Positions 53,583-62,528 of a stretch of 64,000 nucleotides of DNA are shown here, piece by piece; position 1 is the stretch's first letter; each line of letters opens with the position of its first letter. A program made the position numbers and the translations under genes. Location: contig NZ_BBJF01000019.1 in assembly GCF_000739735.1 (NCBI RefSeq), positions 62,001 to 126,000 of the forward strand, given 5' to 3'. The notes below the pieces were generated by a model, which worked only from the letters and a program-made list of their open reading frames with translations, did not search any database and had not been told where the DNA came from. Source of the DNA: Paraburkholderia ginsengisoli NBRC 100965. Its GTDB lineage: Bacteria; Pseudomonadota; Gammaproteobacteria; Burkholderiales; Burkholderiaceae.

Positions 53583-54440
53583 ATGTCGGAAGTCCTTGTA
53601 GGTGTATTCGATTCATTTGAGCAGGCCGATCGGGCGGTTGAAAAGCTGACGCAAAGCGGCATCGACCGAAGCCATATGGAAGTTCACGCGAACGGCCGGA
53701 TCAGCGACCCGCTCGTGGAAGACCCGGCGGTCGAGCAACCCGCGCTGCACACGGACGAAGGTCCGGCGAGCAAAATCGCGCGCTTCTTCAGCAACCTGTT
53801 CGGCAACGACGAGCAACCGGAGGAGGTCGGCCACTACCAGGAAGCCGTGCGCCGTGGCGGCGCTGTCCTGACGGTGACGGTGCTCGACGAAGCGCAGATG
53901 AGAGCGGTTCGGTCCACATTGCATGAAGCCGGCGCGGTGGATATCGAAGAGCGCGTCTCCGAATGGAAAAACACGGGCTATAAGGGATACGACCCGAGTG
54001 CCGCGCAATACTCCGCCGACGAAACGGCAGCAGAGCGCCAGTCGTTCGCCGTAGTACGCGAGTCGCTCGAAGTGGGCAAACGCGAGGTACAGACCGGCGG
54101 CGTGCGGGTCTATTCACGCGCCACGGCCACCCCCGTCAGCGAGGCGGTCACTTTGCGCGAAGAACATGCCACGATCGAACGGCACCCAGTGGACCGTATT
54201 GCGACAGCCGAAGATCTCAAGGCCGCATCGGTCGAAGTGCGCGAAACGGCGGAACACGCGGTCGTGTCCAAGACCGCTCACGTGGTCGAGGAAGTGACGG
54301 TCGGGAAGGAAGCGTCGGAGCGCGTGGAGACGGTCAATGAAACGTTGAAAGGCACGGAAGTCGAAGTCGAGCGCGTGGAAGGCGCACCGTCGTCCTTGCC
54401 CGGCGAGCGGACAGGCCCGCTTCCGGACACGCGTCCCTAA
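53583..54440 (+). CDS. General-stress-type protein with DUF2382 domain
   Basis: 285 residues. The N-terminal domain (~1-115) begins MSEVLVGVFDSFEQADRAVE and contains YQEAVRRGGAVLTVTVLDEA, the small fold found at the start of 17M-like general stress proteins. The C-terminal DUF2382 domain (~150-270) has FAVVRESLEVGKREVQTGGV and VREEVTV-type charged repeats (VVEEVTVGKEASERVETV). Cytoplasmic. The short DUF2382 protein upstream looks like a partner or a partial paralogue. GGAGTACTAAAA precedes the ATG. Confidence 0.85.
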   Translation: MSEVLVGVFDSFEQADRAVEKLTQSGIDRSHMEVHANGRISDPLVEDPAVEQPALHTDEGPASKIARFFSNLFGNDEQPEEVGHYQEAVRRGGAVLTVTVLDEAQMRAVRSTLHEAGAVDIEERVSEWKNTGYKGYDPSAAQYSADETAAERQSFAVVRESLEVGKREVQTGGVRVYSRATATPVSEAVTLREEHATIERHPVDRIATAEDLKAASVEVRETAEHAVVSKTAHVVEEVTVGKEASERVETVNETLKGTEVEVERVEGAPSSLPGERTGPLPDTRP

Positions 54441-54520
54441 CTGAAGTCGCTGGCCGCGCGTCGTCAACATCTCGCTGCTGACGGCGCGGCCCTGGCAATG
54501 CTTACTCGATGGAGCCGAAC

Positions 54521-54709
54521 ATGAAAAATCCATGGACCAAGAAGAATCCCTTTCTCAGCATGTGGCTAAGCGGAGCCAACGCGGTAGCCGGCTCCGCCAG
54601 AGGTCACGCAACGGCAGCGGCGAAGCGCGGCACCTCGGCATTCTGGACGGCGGCACTGACGCCGCCGAATCCGAAGCCGAAGCCGAAGAGAAAGAAAGCG
54701 CGACGTTGA
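54521..54709 (+). CDS. Small basic hypothetical protein
   Basis: 62 residues from the ATG at 54521, with GGAG six bases upstream. An aromatic/hydrophobic N-terminus (KNPFLSMWLSGANAVAG), an Ala/Thr-rich middle and a very basic tail (PNPKPKPKRKKARR). The tail could bind nucleic acid, polyphosphate or granules. No family recognised. It sits after the DUF2382 genes and converges on a DUF2252 gene. Confidence 0.6.
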   Translation: MKNPWTKKNPFLSMWLSGANAVAGSARGHATAAAKRGTSAFWTAALTPPNPKPKPKRKKARR

Positions 54710-54803
54710 GCGACGCGGACATGCCGCGAAGCAACTCAAGCGCGCGCCTTCTCGTTGAAGCGTTGAAGACGCCGAGTGCCGCGAACGTACAGCGGTGGTG
54801 ACT

Positions 54804-56033
54804 CTAGGCCGCCTCCAACGCGTAACGGCGACAGTGCTCCAGATAGGCAGCCTCATGACTGCCGAGAAGTTCGACCACGCTTTTCCAGAGCCAGGACGGC
54901 GTGTCGATGGTTTTCGAACGACCCCGCCGTACTTCCTTGAGCCACGCGGCACGCGTGCCGTGATCCATCTGCCGTCCATGCGCTTTACCGACCACCTGCG
55001 CCAGATAGCGCGCGACCTCCATCGCTTCGGTCTGACTCAGTTGATCGATCTCGAGTTTGATGTCCTGAGGCAGCAACTCGCGGATCACCACCGAACGATC
55101 CTGCAGCCGGTCCGCGCGCATCCGCTCGCCGAGAAACGGCGATAGATGCCGTGCACCTTCCACCACACGTTCGGCATTGTCCTTCGGCATGCGCGTGCCC
55201 GCATAGCGCGGCGCGGCTGCCTTCAATCCCTCCTTGATGTCGATCAGGCAGAGATCGTCTCCTTCAACGACTCCACCGTCGACGTCCAGCAGAACCGCAT
55301 AACGCAGGCGGCCGAGCGAGCTGCACCCTTTGACCCAATAGGCGGCATCGAGCACCGACACCCGGCCGTCATCCTTGCGCCCGCGCAGACTGGTCGCGAG
55401 CTGGCTTATCGAACCCTTCTCGAACAACGCCGCTATGCCGGTCGCTTCCTCTTTCGTGAGCGGCCAGAAGCGCTTGCCTAGCGGTATCGTCGGCGTGGTG
55501 TCTTCGAGGCGCTCGACTGCCAGGTGCTTCCACGAACGACGCACCGCTTCCTGCATGACGACGCGCACCGTTTCCGGCTTTTTTGCCAGATCGACTTCCT
55601 TTCCCTTCAACTCGCGTTCGAGCGCGCGTTCATATCCATCGGCGAGCGCTTCCATCATGTGAACCGTCGTGAGGCCGGGCAAGTCGGAGCCGCGCGCCGC
55701 AGTGGCCAGCGACAGGCCAAGCCGGATCAGATCGTGTGCCGGGTTGCCGATGACCGTCTGATCCAGATCGCGGATCTGAATTTCGACGCGACCCTGCGCA
55801 TCGGCTACAGGGCCGAGATTGCCCGTGTGGCAGTCTCCACATATCCAGATTGCGGGACCTTCGGGCAGTAGCTGGCTGTGACTGGTTTCGAGCCATTCGT
55901 AGAATTGCATCGTGTTGCCGCGTACATACGCATGCGCCGATCGGGCCATCTTCGTATTACGGAGTGCCGTAAGCACGGTCTGCCGACTTTTGAAGTCAGG
56001 CACCTTCCTGTTGCTAACCGCTTTCTGCGCCAT
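54804..56033 (-). CDS. DUF2252 family protein
   Basis: 409 residues from the ATG at 56033 (GGGGAAG upstream); an upstream extension of 23 codons is open. Conserved blocks: MARSAHAYVRGNTMQFYEW, WICGDCHTGNLGPVADAQGR, IQIRDLDQTVIGNPAHDLIR and LCLIDIKEGLKAAAPRY. The HxxN...DLD pattern recalls aminoglycoside-phosphotransferase/kinase-like folds, to which DUF2252 has been related. A kinase activity is plausible but unproven. Cytoplasmic, single gene. Confidence 0.88.
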   Translation of the reverse strand: MAQKAVSNRKVPDFKSRQTVLTALRNTKMARSAHAYVRGNTMQFYEWLETSHSQLLPEGPAIWICGDCHTGNLGPVADAQGRVEIQIRDLDQTVIGNPAHDLIRLGLSLATAARGSDLPGLTTVHMMEALADGYERALERELKGKEVDLAKKPETVRVVMQEAVRRSWKHLAVERLEDTTPTIPLGKRFWPLTKEEATGIAALFEKGSISQLATSLRGRKDDGRVSVLDAAYWVKGCSSLGRLRYAVLLDVDGGVVEGDDLCLIDIKEGLKAAAPRYAGTRMPKDNAERVVEGARHLSPFLGERMRADRLQDRSVVIRELLPQDIKLEIDQLSQTEAMEVARYLAQVVGKAHGRQMDHGTRAAWLKEVRRGRSKTIDTPSWLWKSVVELLGSHEAAYLEHCRRYALEAA

Positions 56034-56129
56034 AGCGTTTCTTCCCCAGAGCGTGTGAAATTTAGTGGTTGATCCACACTCGACAATTGCCGCGCGATTC
56101 ACGCACGGCTACTTTTTTCATTTCCGCTT

Positions 56130-56831
56130 TCACTTTCCGCAGTCTGTGAGCGCCGCTGCGGGCAGCCCTGTCGTCGCGAGGCGGCGGCTGACCTTGCGCA
56201 ATGCGTCGCCGAATCCGCCCGGTGCCCGCGAATCCAGTCGGGCACTCGTGGTCACGCGCGGCGCGGCGCTCCATGCAATCGTCGCGCCGGCGGCAATCAA
56301 CGCCTTCACCAACGCGACATCTTCGTTCGATGCGAGGGGCTGGAAGCCCTTCACCAGCGCATAGGCTTTCGCGGACACGCCGAGGTTGGCGCCGTGAATA
56401 TGGCGATGTCCGTCGACGTCGTGATACGTGGTCACGAAGTTCTCGCGCACGGCATCGCTATGGCCGCTCCAGTCGCCTACGCTGATGACGCCACAGACCG
56501 CGTCGGCGTTGCAGCGTAGTTGTTCGACCAGCCAGTCCGGCGCGACGATGGTGTCGGCGTCGGTAAATGCGAGCCACCGTGCCTTTTGAGCCAGCGCGGC
56601 GGCGGCGCCGGTCGCGCGCGCCACACCCACGTTGCGAGTCTCGACGAGCAGGACGTGTGCGTCGAGCGCGCTGGCGACGTCGCCGGTTCCGTCGGTGCAG
56701 CTATCGAGCACGACGAAGATCCTGACCTCTTCACCGGCAAGCGCCGGATGCTTCGCCGCGCGGATGACCGAGCGCACGCACGAGCCAATAAAGGCAGCCT
56801 CGTTATGGGCCGGAATAACGACGCCGAGCAT
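56130..56831 (-). CDS. Family 2 glycosyltransferase
   Basis: 233 residues from the ATG at 56831 (GGGAGAGGAACC upstream). GT-A fold: VVIPAHNEAAFIGSCVRSV, IFVVLDSCTDGTGDVA (first Asp), WLAFTDADTIV (the DxD metal site, DAD) and HGANLGVSAKAYALVKGFQP with a later EDV. There is no membrane helix, so it probably acts on a soluble or peripheral acceptor. It transfers a sugar from a nucleotide-activated donor; neither donor nor acceptor can be told. About 96 bases upstream of the DUF2252 gene on the same strand. Confidence 0.88.
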   Translation of the reverse strand: MLGVVIPAHNEAAFIGSCVRSVIRAAKHPALAGEEVRIFVVLDSCTDGTGDVASALDAHVLLVETRNVGVARATGAAAALAQKARWLAFTDADTIVAPDWLVEQLRCNADAVCGVISVGDWSGHSDAVRENFVTTYHDVDGHRHIHGANLGVSAKAYALVKGFQPLASNEDVALVKALIAAGATIAWSAAPRVTTSARLDSRAPGGFGDALRKVSRRLATTGLPAAALTDCGK

Positions 56832-57056
56832 GGTTCCTCTCCCTCTTCTTCTTCGCTTCGACCGCTCAATGTCTGGAGTGCGGTCGCCTTGACGTGGCCG
56901 ATTCATCGCGCGTGAAGCAATCTTCCGTGCGGTTTGTCAGGCACTGCCACCAGATATACCGCATGACTCGTGCCTGTTCCGCGCTGAAAAGCGGTTGGCT
57001 GATCCGGTTCGTGGCCCGGTTCATGCGGCGTCGATGAAAACCGGCAGGAGGCCGCC

Positions 57057-57365
57057 ATGAAAACCCGGATTTTCACTTACGTCGAATGCCCATGCGGACA
57101 TCGCGGCGCCCTCATCCAGACCATCGACGCGGGCGCGTTTCGAACCGGTTGGCACCGGGCGTGGCTACGCAAACTGACTCGCGACGGCACATATGACGGA
57201 GAAGACGAACTGTTTGCCGAAATGACGCCCGGTTGCCCGACGTGCGGCCGCAGTCTGAGTCCGGACGATGTAATAGGACGCAGTGAGTTGCAAGGCACCG
57301 GTGCAGTGCTGCGGCTCAAGAGCGAGCCGGCAGCGTCGGAAACGACGCTCAGCATAGGTGGTTGA
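57057..57365 (+). CDS. Small zinc-ribbon-like hypothetical protein
   Basis: 102 residues; AGGAGGCCGCC precedes the ATG, a strong site. Two Cys pairs, CPCGHRG near the N-terminus and CPTCGRS near residue 62, could hold one zinc. The rest is polar. No family recognised. It stands divergent from the glycosyltransferase gene and heads a run of small rightward genes. Confidence 0.65.
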   Translation: MKTRIFTYVECPCGHRGALIQTIDAGAFRTGWHRAWLRKLTRDGTYDGEDELFAEMTPGCPTCGRSLSPDDVIGRSELQGTGAVLRLKSEPAASETTLSIGG

Positions 57366-57583
57366 TTTGACAGCAAAGAGGTGAACGCAAAACCGCAAGT
57401 GATTCGTCGAGCGCGTTCGTTTCAACCGTTTCAACCAACGGGCACGCCGGGCCCGACATTTGCGCAGTATTCGGCACGGCGACCCGCCCGTCGAGCCAAC
57501 GCCTTTACATCACGGCAGGGGCTCGACATTCACGCAGGTGCATTTCCTATGCAGCCTGATCGCATTTACTTGAGGAGCAGACA

Positions 57584-57880
57584 ATGGAAACGACGAAAGG
57601 GGAAGGCGCTCTACGCGAGGCTGTTGGCGACGTGCAGCAAGCCGCCGGCGATCTGCTCGGCGACGCTGGCGCGCAAGTCAGCGGCAAGGCAAAAGAGTTG
57701 AGCGGCAAGGCGCAGCAACTCTATGCCGATCTCGCCGACGTGGTTCGCGAATCGACGCTGGAGCGGCCGTTTGCAGCATTGGCGATTGCCGCGGGCGTCG
57801 GCTTTATTCTCGGCGCGTTACGTGCAACGAATCGCGCGCGCCCCGATAACGGACGGAGCGACTGGAGAGATCGGGACTAA
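57584..57880 (+). CDS. CsbD/ElaB-YqjD-like membrane-anchored stress protein
   Basis: 98 residues; GAGGAGCAGACA precedes the ATG. N-terminal helical part GEGALREAVGDVQQAAGDLL and SGKAKELSGKAQQLYADLAD (CsbD-like repeats), then a C-terminal membrane helix PFAALAIAAGVGFILGALRA before a short basic tail. E. coli ElaB/YqjD have this plan and tether inactive ribosomes to the inner membrane in stationary phase; the same role here is inference. First of three genes resembling yqjD-yqjE-yqjK. Confidence 0.82.
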   Translation: METTKGEGALREAVGDVQQAAGDLLGDAGAQVSGKAKELSGKAQQLYADLADVVRESTLERPFAALAIAAGVGFILGALRATNRARPDNGRSDWRDRD

Positions 57881-57989
57881 GGCCGTGCACGTCTGTCCTT
57901 CGGCAAGACCCGCCGAGGTACAGACGATCGCCCCGACACGTGTCACCGCGCCGTACGTTTGCAGAACAAGCCATCTCGAGGAGTCCGGA

Positions 57990-58364
57990 ATGTCCATGCG
58001 TTCGAAAGTCACACAGTGGCGGAACGTCGGCAGATTCTGTGTCGAACGGGCCACCGATTATGGCGAACTCCTCGGCGTCGAGCTGGAGGAAACGAGGAAA
58101 CGGCTCGTGCGCGAATTGAGCGCACTTGTCGCCCTCGCCGTCGCCGGTCTTTTCACGCTTTCATTCGTGTGCATTGCGGTGATCGCAACGGCGTGGGGAA
58201 CGCCTTACTTCCTGCCCGTCGTGTGGGGCGTTGCCGCGATGTGGCTGGGTCTCTCCATCATCTCGTTGCTCGTCGTACGCTCGCAGAAGCCCGGACGATC
58301 GTTCCATGTTCTGCAGAGAGAGCTGCGCGATGACCTCGACACGCTGAAGGAGGCGCTGCGATGA
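57990..58364 (+). CDS. YqjE-like (phage holin superfamily) membrane protein
   Basis: 124 residues from the ATG at 57990, with GAGGAGTCCGGA upstream. N-terminal amphipathic helix (ATDYGELLGVELEETRKRL), then two membrane helices (LVALAVAGLFTLSFVCIAVI and LPVVWGVAAMWLGLSIISLL) and a polar tail ending DDLDTLKEALR. Typical of DUF1469/YqjE proteins. It overlaps the next ATG by four bases. Confidence 0.85.
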   Translation: MSMRSKVTQWRNVGRFCVERATDYGELLGVELEETRKRLVRELSALVALAVAGLFTLSFVCIAVIATAWGTPYFLPVVWGVAAMWLGLSIISLLVVRSQKPGRSFHVLQRELRDDLDTLKEALR

Positions 58365-58669
58365 ATCATGGACGCAACAACGGAGAGGCCCAGGCGGCTA
58401 TCCTCCTACGCATGGCGGAATCGCGCGAGGCCTTGCTCGCAGCGAACCGCCCTCCACCTTCGGTCCCTGTCGTGCGCGGGCAGGCGCAGTCGAGCGTGAC
58501 CAGCGTGATGGCATCGCTCGCAGAAACGCCGCGCGTAACGCTGCTGTTAGCGTTATGTGTCGGAGCGATTGTGCTGGGGCCGCGCCGGACGGTCGGCATT
58601 GTCAGCCGCTCGGGGATCACCGCGTGGTTAGGTGTCGCCGCGCGCAAAGCCATCGCGAAAGGTGTGTGA
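58361..58669 (+). CDS. YqjK-like small membrane protein
   Basis: 102 residues. A polar N-terminal helix (AAILLRMAESREALLAANR) is followed by a Pro/Ser linker and a C-terminal hydrophobic segment (RVTLLLALCVGAIVLGP) with a basic end. The start overlaps the yqjE-like stop (ATGA). The order and size match the third gene of yqjDEK-type clusters, though similarity to YqjK itself is weak. Confidence 0.7.
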   Translation: MNHGRNNGEAQAAILLRMAESREALLAANRPPPSVPVVRGQAQSSVTSVMASLAETPRVTLLLALCVGAIVLGPRRTVGIVSRSGITAWLGVAARKAIAKGV

Positions 58670-58741
58670 GCGCGGCCCGTTCAAAGACAGTGCGGTTGCG
58701 CTGCTTTAGCCAGGTCCGGTAATCGACTCGCTGTCATTTCG

Positions 58742-60490
58742 CTAAGCCGCGCGGCGAGCCGCCTTCACATAGCTCGACATGAATGTCCGGGTTCTGCCGT
58801 CGGGAAACACGATCGCAACCTGCTCGCCGCTCGCCAATGCCACCTCGCCGGCGCCGAACCTCGGCACACGCACCGCGTCGCCCGGCGACCACGGTTGCGG
58901 CTTCGATAACCCGCTCGCTACCTCCGCGTCGAACAAGGTATCGCCGACAGCGATCGACCGCTCCACCGGCGCGATTTGCGGTGGACTCACGCAGTTATCG
59001 CAAACGCCGCAGCGTTGCATCGAAGGTGTGTCGCCGTAGTACGCGAGTATCGTGCGCCAACGGCATTGGCCGCTCTGCGCGTAGTCGATCATCTGTTGCA
59101 GCGTTTCCTTGTCATGAACGCTCATGGCCTCGAATTGTGCGGCGGCTTTCGTCACGGCATCATGCGCGCTTTCGTGCGCGCCATCGCGTGCGCGCGGATG
59201 ATAGCGCCGCTGCCTGTCACGCCTCGCTATTCGCGCGTCGACCAGCATGCCGAGCGCCACCTCCAGTTTGCCGCGGCCCACGTCGGGCAGCGCGTCCTTC
59301 AGTTCGACGAATGTGGTGCCTTCCGGCGCGTCTTTGCAGCGCGCCGCGAGCGTGTCATACAAACGCTGCGCCAGTTCGACGCTCGGATACCTGCCCGCGA
59401 GAAAGAACTGCTGGATGCGGCGGTCGTTCAGATCGAACAGCAACACGCAGTCGGCCGGTTCACCATCGCGGCCGGCCCGGCCCGTCTCCTGGTAGTAAGC
59501 GTCGAGACTGCCCGGCATCTGGTAGTGGATAACGAAACGGATGTCGGCTTTATCGATGCCCATGCCGAACGCGTTGGTCGCGACCATCAGCCTTGTGGCG
59601 CCCGACATGAACGCTTCCTGGGCCGCGTCGCGAGCGCCCGGACTCAGCTTGCCGTGATAACGCGACACCGATTCGCCTGCTTCCGCGAGCCACGCGTAAA
59701 TGTCCTCGGCGTCGCGTACCGTCGCCGTGTAGATAATGCCGCTACCCGCGTTCGCCGCGATTACCTCTCGCAACTGCTCGCGCTTGGTTTGCGCAGCCCG
59801 CTCGGCGCCGTCCTTGCCGCCACCCACGCTGACCTGCACGACGCGATAACGCAGATTCTCGCGCAACGTCCCCGTGCGAACGATGCGTGGATCGCGCAGT
59901 CCCAGCGAACGCGTGACGTCGTCGAGCACCGGCTGGGTCGCGGTCGCGGTGAGCGCGAGCACCGGCGGTTGGCCGAGCGCCTTGACGGCGCCGGCAATCT
60001 GCAGGAACGCCGGCCGAAAGTCGTGGCCCCATTGCGACACGCAATGCGCTTCGTCGACCACGACCAGACCCACGCTGTGTTCTCCCCCCGCCTGCAACAC
60101 CTTCATGAACGCGGGCTGCGCCAACCGTTCCGGCGTGACGAAAACGATACCGCTCCTGCCATCGACGATGCGTTGCAACGCGTCCCGTTCTTCACGGCGG
60201 CGCAACGTGCTGTTGACCAGCGTACAGTCGATACCCGCTGCCAACAGTTTGTCCGCCTGATCCTTCATCAACGCGATCAGCGGCGACACCACCAGCGTCG
60301 TCCCGTCGAGATGCAATGCCGGCAACTGGTAGCACAGAGATTTGCCGGCACCTGTCGGCATCGTCGCCAGCGTGTCGCGCCGTTCCAGCACGCTGCGAAT
60401 GATGTCTTCCTGACCAGCGCGCAAGCGGGTGATCCCGAACATGTCACGCATCGTCTTGCGCATGCTGCGCAGCCGCTGCTCTAGCGTCAT
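58742..60490 (-). CDS. recQ: ATP-dependent DNA helicase RecQ, with a UvrD-type C-terminus
   Basis: 582 residues. Motif I TMPTGAGKSLCYQLPAL, motif II VVDEAHCVSQWGHDFRP (DEAH plus RecQ aromatic loop), motif III LALTATAT, motif VI YQETGRAGRDGEPADC, and the zinc-binding Cys cluster CRW...RCGVCDNC (~475-500). The HRDC domain is absent; instead the last 45 residues (GDAVRVPRFGAGEVALASG, VAIVFPDGRTRTF) resemble the Tudor-like end of UvrD/PcrA. 3'-5' unwinding in recombination and repair. Confidence 0.93.
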   Translation of the reverse strand: MTLEQRLRSMRKTMRDMFGITRLRAGQEDIIRSVLERRDTLATMPTGAGKSLCYQLPALHLDGTTLVVSPLIALMKDQADKLLAAGIDCTLVNSTLRRREERDALQRIVDGRSGIVFVTPERLAQPAFMKVLQAGGEHSVGLVVVDEAHCVSQWGHDFRPAFLQIAGAVKALGQPPVLALTATATQPVLDDVTRSLGLRDPRIVRTGTLRENLRYRVVQVSVGGGKDGAERAAQTKREQLREVIAANAGSGIIYTATVRDAEDIYAWLAEAGESVSRYHGKLSPGARDAAQEAFMSGATRLMVATNAFGMGIDKADIRFVIHYQMPGSLDAYYQETGRAGRDGEPADCVLLFDLNDRRIQQFFLAGRYPSVELAQRLYDTLAARCKDAPEGTTFVELKDALPDVGRGKLEVALGMLVDARIARRDRQRRYHPRARDGAHESAHDAVTKAAAQFEAMSVHDKETLQQMIDYAQSGQCRWRTILAYYGDTPSMQRCGVCDNCVSPPQIAPVERSIAVGDTLFDAEVASGLSKPQPWSPGDAVRVPRFGAGEVALASGEQVAIVFPDGRTRTFMSSYVKAARRAA

Positions 60491-60542
60491 GGATTTTTCT
60501 ATTTCCGGTTAGCGTCCGCGATATACCGTAGCGATGTGATGC

Positions 60543-61079
60543 TCAAAGTATCGCGGTCTTGTCGCCGACCAATTTGCTGCCCACCGCATCGAGCTTGCTT
60601 TGCAACTCCTCCTTGCGCTTCGCAATCTTGACGCCGAGCGCGCGCAGATCGCATTTGGATTTGCGAAGTTCCGGAAAGAGTTCGTCCTCTTCTTCCTCGA
60701 CGTGGTGGCCCACCATCTCGCTCATCACCTTGAAGGTCGCGTCGAAGCCCTTGTCGCCTGCCTTCATCGTCTCGAACTTCGCGATCAGGGTCTTGACAAG
60801 GAAGTGCTCGATATAGGCTTCCTCGACGTCGATCAGGTCGCTATCCGGCAGGGCTTCTTTGGCCGCGGGATACAGCAGCTCCTCTTCGATCATCGCGTGA
60901 ATCGTCAGCTCCTCGCATGCGCGCTGCGCGAGTGTTGCTTTGGCGTCGAGATCGTCGTCCTCGGCTTTTTCGAACGCCTTGAACAATTTTTCAACCGCGC
61001 GATGGTCGGCCTCGAGAATGACCAGTGCATCCTGCGGGCCGGAGCCCGTTTCTGTGTTGCCTTGTTTCGTCGCTTCCAT
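60543..61079 (-). CDS. Hemerythrin HHE-domain protein
   Basis: 178 residues from the ATG at 61079 (GAGGAGATCAGC upstream). The four-helix HHE domain has His/Glu ligands in ILEADHRAVEKLF, ELTIHAMIEEELLYPAA, HFLVKTLIAKFE and MVGHHVEEEEDELFP. It would bind a di-iron centre and oxygen or nitric oxide. The C-terminal part is a charged helix. Such single-domain proteins serve in oxygen or NO sensing, storage or protection. It lies between recQ and a receiver-only protein, all leftward. Confidence 0.9.
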   Translation of the reverse strand: MEATKQGNTETGSGPQDALVILEADHRAVEKLFKAFEKAEDDDLDAKATLAQRACEELTIHAMIEEELLYPAAKEALPDSDLIDVEEAYIEHFLVKTLIAKFETMKAGDKGFDATFKVMSEMVGHHVEEEEDELFPELRKSKCDLRALGVKIAKRKEELQSKLDAVGSKLVGDKTAIL

Positions 61080-61189
61080 GCTGATCTCCTCGGTGATGCC
61101 GTTGGCTTTGTTTGCCACGGCTGACTCTCTCCAGCCAGCAACCGCTATGCCCGGTCGCGGACCCATGCCTTTGCCCGTTCTCTGCCGCG

Positions 61190-61717
61190 CTAGTGTCGAT
61201 CGAGCGTGTCCAGCCCTGCATCCGGCGGCACGAATTCCGCTGGAGATGACGCAACCCGAAAGTCATCCACGGCCTCATGACTGACCAGCTTGAAAATCAT
61301 GCCTTCGAGCTGAGTCAATTCAGCAGGCTTGCGGCAGACGACATCGAAACCGACCTCCTTCATTTCGCGGATGCGGTCGGCGGTATCGAATGCGGTATAG
61401 GCCAGCAGCGGGATTTTTCCGGTCGTCTCGATTCGCCTGAGCGCGGCCGCCACGCCTATGCCCGATAGTCCGGGCATCGCGACGTCCAGAACGATGCAGT
61501 CGGGTATCCACGCTTTGGCTTCCCGCAATGCGTCCGAGCCGTGATAGACGGTCCGTACGCTCATCCCGCCGGCTTGCAGGTAGGCGCTCAGCGCATCGGC
61601 GGACGCACGTGAATCGTCCACCACGAGCACGCGTATTGGCGCTCCGTTGAAAAGACGTTCGCTCTGGCTGCCGGTCGAATCGTCCGGACGGTGGCGGTTT
61701 TCTGATTCGGCGGTCAT
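61190..61717 (-). CDS. Response regulator receiver protein with extensions
   Basis: 175 residues. A REC domain (~28-145): VLVVDDSRASADAL, phospho-acceptor Asp78 in CIVLDVAMPGLSG, LAYTAF and CRKPAEL. A 27-residue polar N-terminal tail and a ~30-residue C-terminal tail without a DNA-binding motif. Probably acts through protein contact. GAGAGAAAACCC precedes the ATG. Nearby genes are a phasin upstream and hemerythrin downstream. Confidence 0.88.
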   Translation of the reverse strand: MTAESENRHRPDDSTGSQSERLFNGAPIRVLVVDDSRASADALSAYLQAGGMSVRTVYHGSDALREAKAWIPDCIVLDVAMPGLSGIGVAAALRRIETTGKIPLLAYTAFDTADRIREMKEVGFDVVCRKPAELTQLEGMIFKLVSHEAVDDFRVASSPAEFVPPDAGLDTLDRH

Positions 61718-61876
61718 GGGTTTTCTCTCACTGGTAGCGTTGGCGTAGGACGGCTACGGAGCAAGCGCAACAATCGTTCCCATGCGTCGCCAACGCGTTG
61801 AGTCGTCAGCGATGGTGAGGGAATCGCTTCATCACACGGCGGCCTGAACGCCGGCGTCAACTCCAATGAAGGGCAT

Positions 61877-61904
61877 TCGGCGCGCCCGTTCGTGGGCGCG
61901 CCGA
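61877..61904 (-). terminator. Terminator hairpin after the phasin gene
   Basis: TCGGCGCGCCC-GTTCGT-GGGCGCGCCGA, perfect eleven-base arms and a six-base loop, eight bases downstream of the phasin stop. Very stable, though no clean T-run follows on the minus strand. Confidence 0.6.
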
Positions 61905-61911
61905 GCCGGCT

Positions 61912-62424
61912 TTAGTGCAAGTCGCTATGACCGTCGCCCGATGAAACCACCTTGCCTGAGCTGTCGACGATCGCCACCTGCTCGGCGGCCGCGACAACGG
62001 GTTCCGACGTGACAAGCAGGCTCGACTCGGCGCTCTGCTCCTGAGCGACCGTTTCTGCGGATGCCGTCTCGACAATGTCCGTGAACGTGTTCAGAGAGTT
62101 GTCGAAGTGCGACTGCATCGCGGTGAATAGCCCGATTCGAGTTTGCGCGGCAATGTCTTCGACGTGACGCCAGTAGGCAAAGCTCTTTTTAATGGCGGCC
62201 GGGAATCGTTGGGACTGGAGATCGATCACCTCACTGAGCGATTGGGCGGAAAGTGCCGCGTCGGCCAATGCCTGCTGCTCGGACAACGATGTCTTTACCG
62301 TTTGCAGGTTGAGTTCGACAAACCTTGCGACCCCCGAAAAGATTTCGGTGTTGCAATCGAAGGCGGTTTCGACGACGGTGTCACGTTGACGCGAGGAAAA
62401 CTGATCTGCGATATCAGAGTACAT
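61912..62424 (-). CDS. Phasin family protein (second copy)
   Basis: 170 residues; GGCGGAGCTTCC precedes the ATG. Helical, with the phasin pattern DCNTEIFSGVARFVELNLQT, TSLSEQQALADAALSAQSL and SQRFPAAIKKSFAYWRHVED. The tail is Ser/Val/Glu-rich. Granule-associated or a stress-induced phasin homologue. It differs clearly from the phasin at 24549. Between a zinc alcohol dehydrogenase and a receiver protein, all on the minus strand. Confidence 0.88.
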   Translation of the reverse strand: MYSDIADQFSSRQRDTVVETAFDCNTEIFSGVARFVELNLQTVKTSLSEQQALADAALSAQSLSEVIDLQSQRFPAAIKKSFAYWRHVEDIAAQTRIGLFTAMQSHFDNSLNTFTDIVETASAETVAQEQSAESSLLVTSEPVVAAAEQVAIVDSSGKVVSSGDGHSDLH

Positions 62425-62528
62425 GGAAGCTCCGCCTATAGTTGGGCGCGCATAGCGCCATTCGTGTTACGAGGATGATCTGAAATGGAAAGGCATCACC
62501 GGCGTGGCTCTATCGGCCCGCGACGTCG

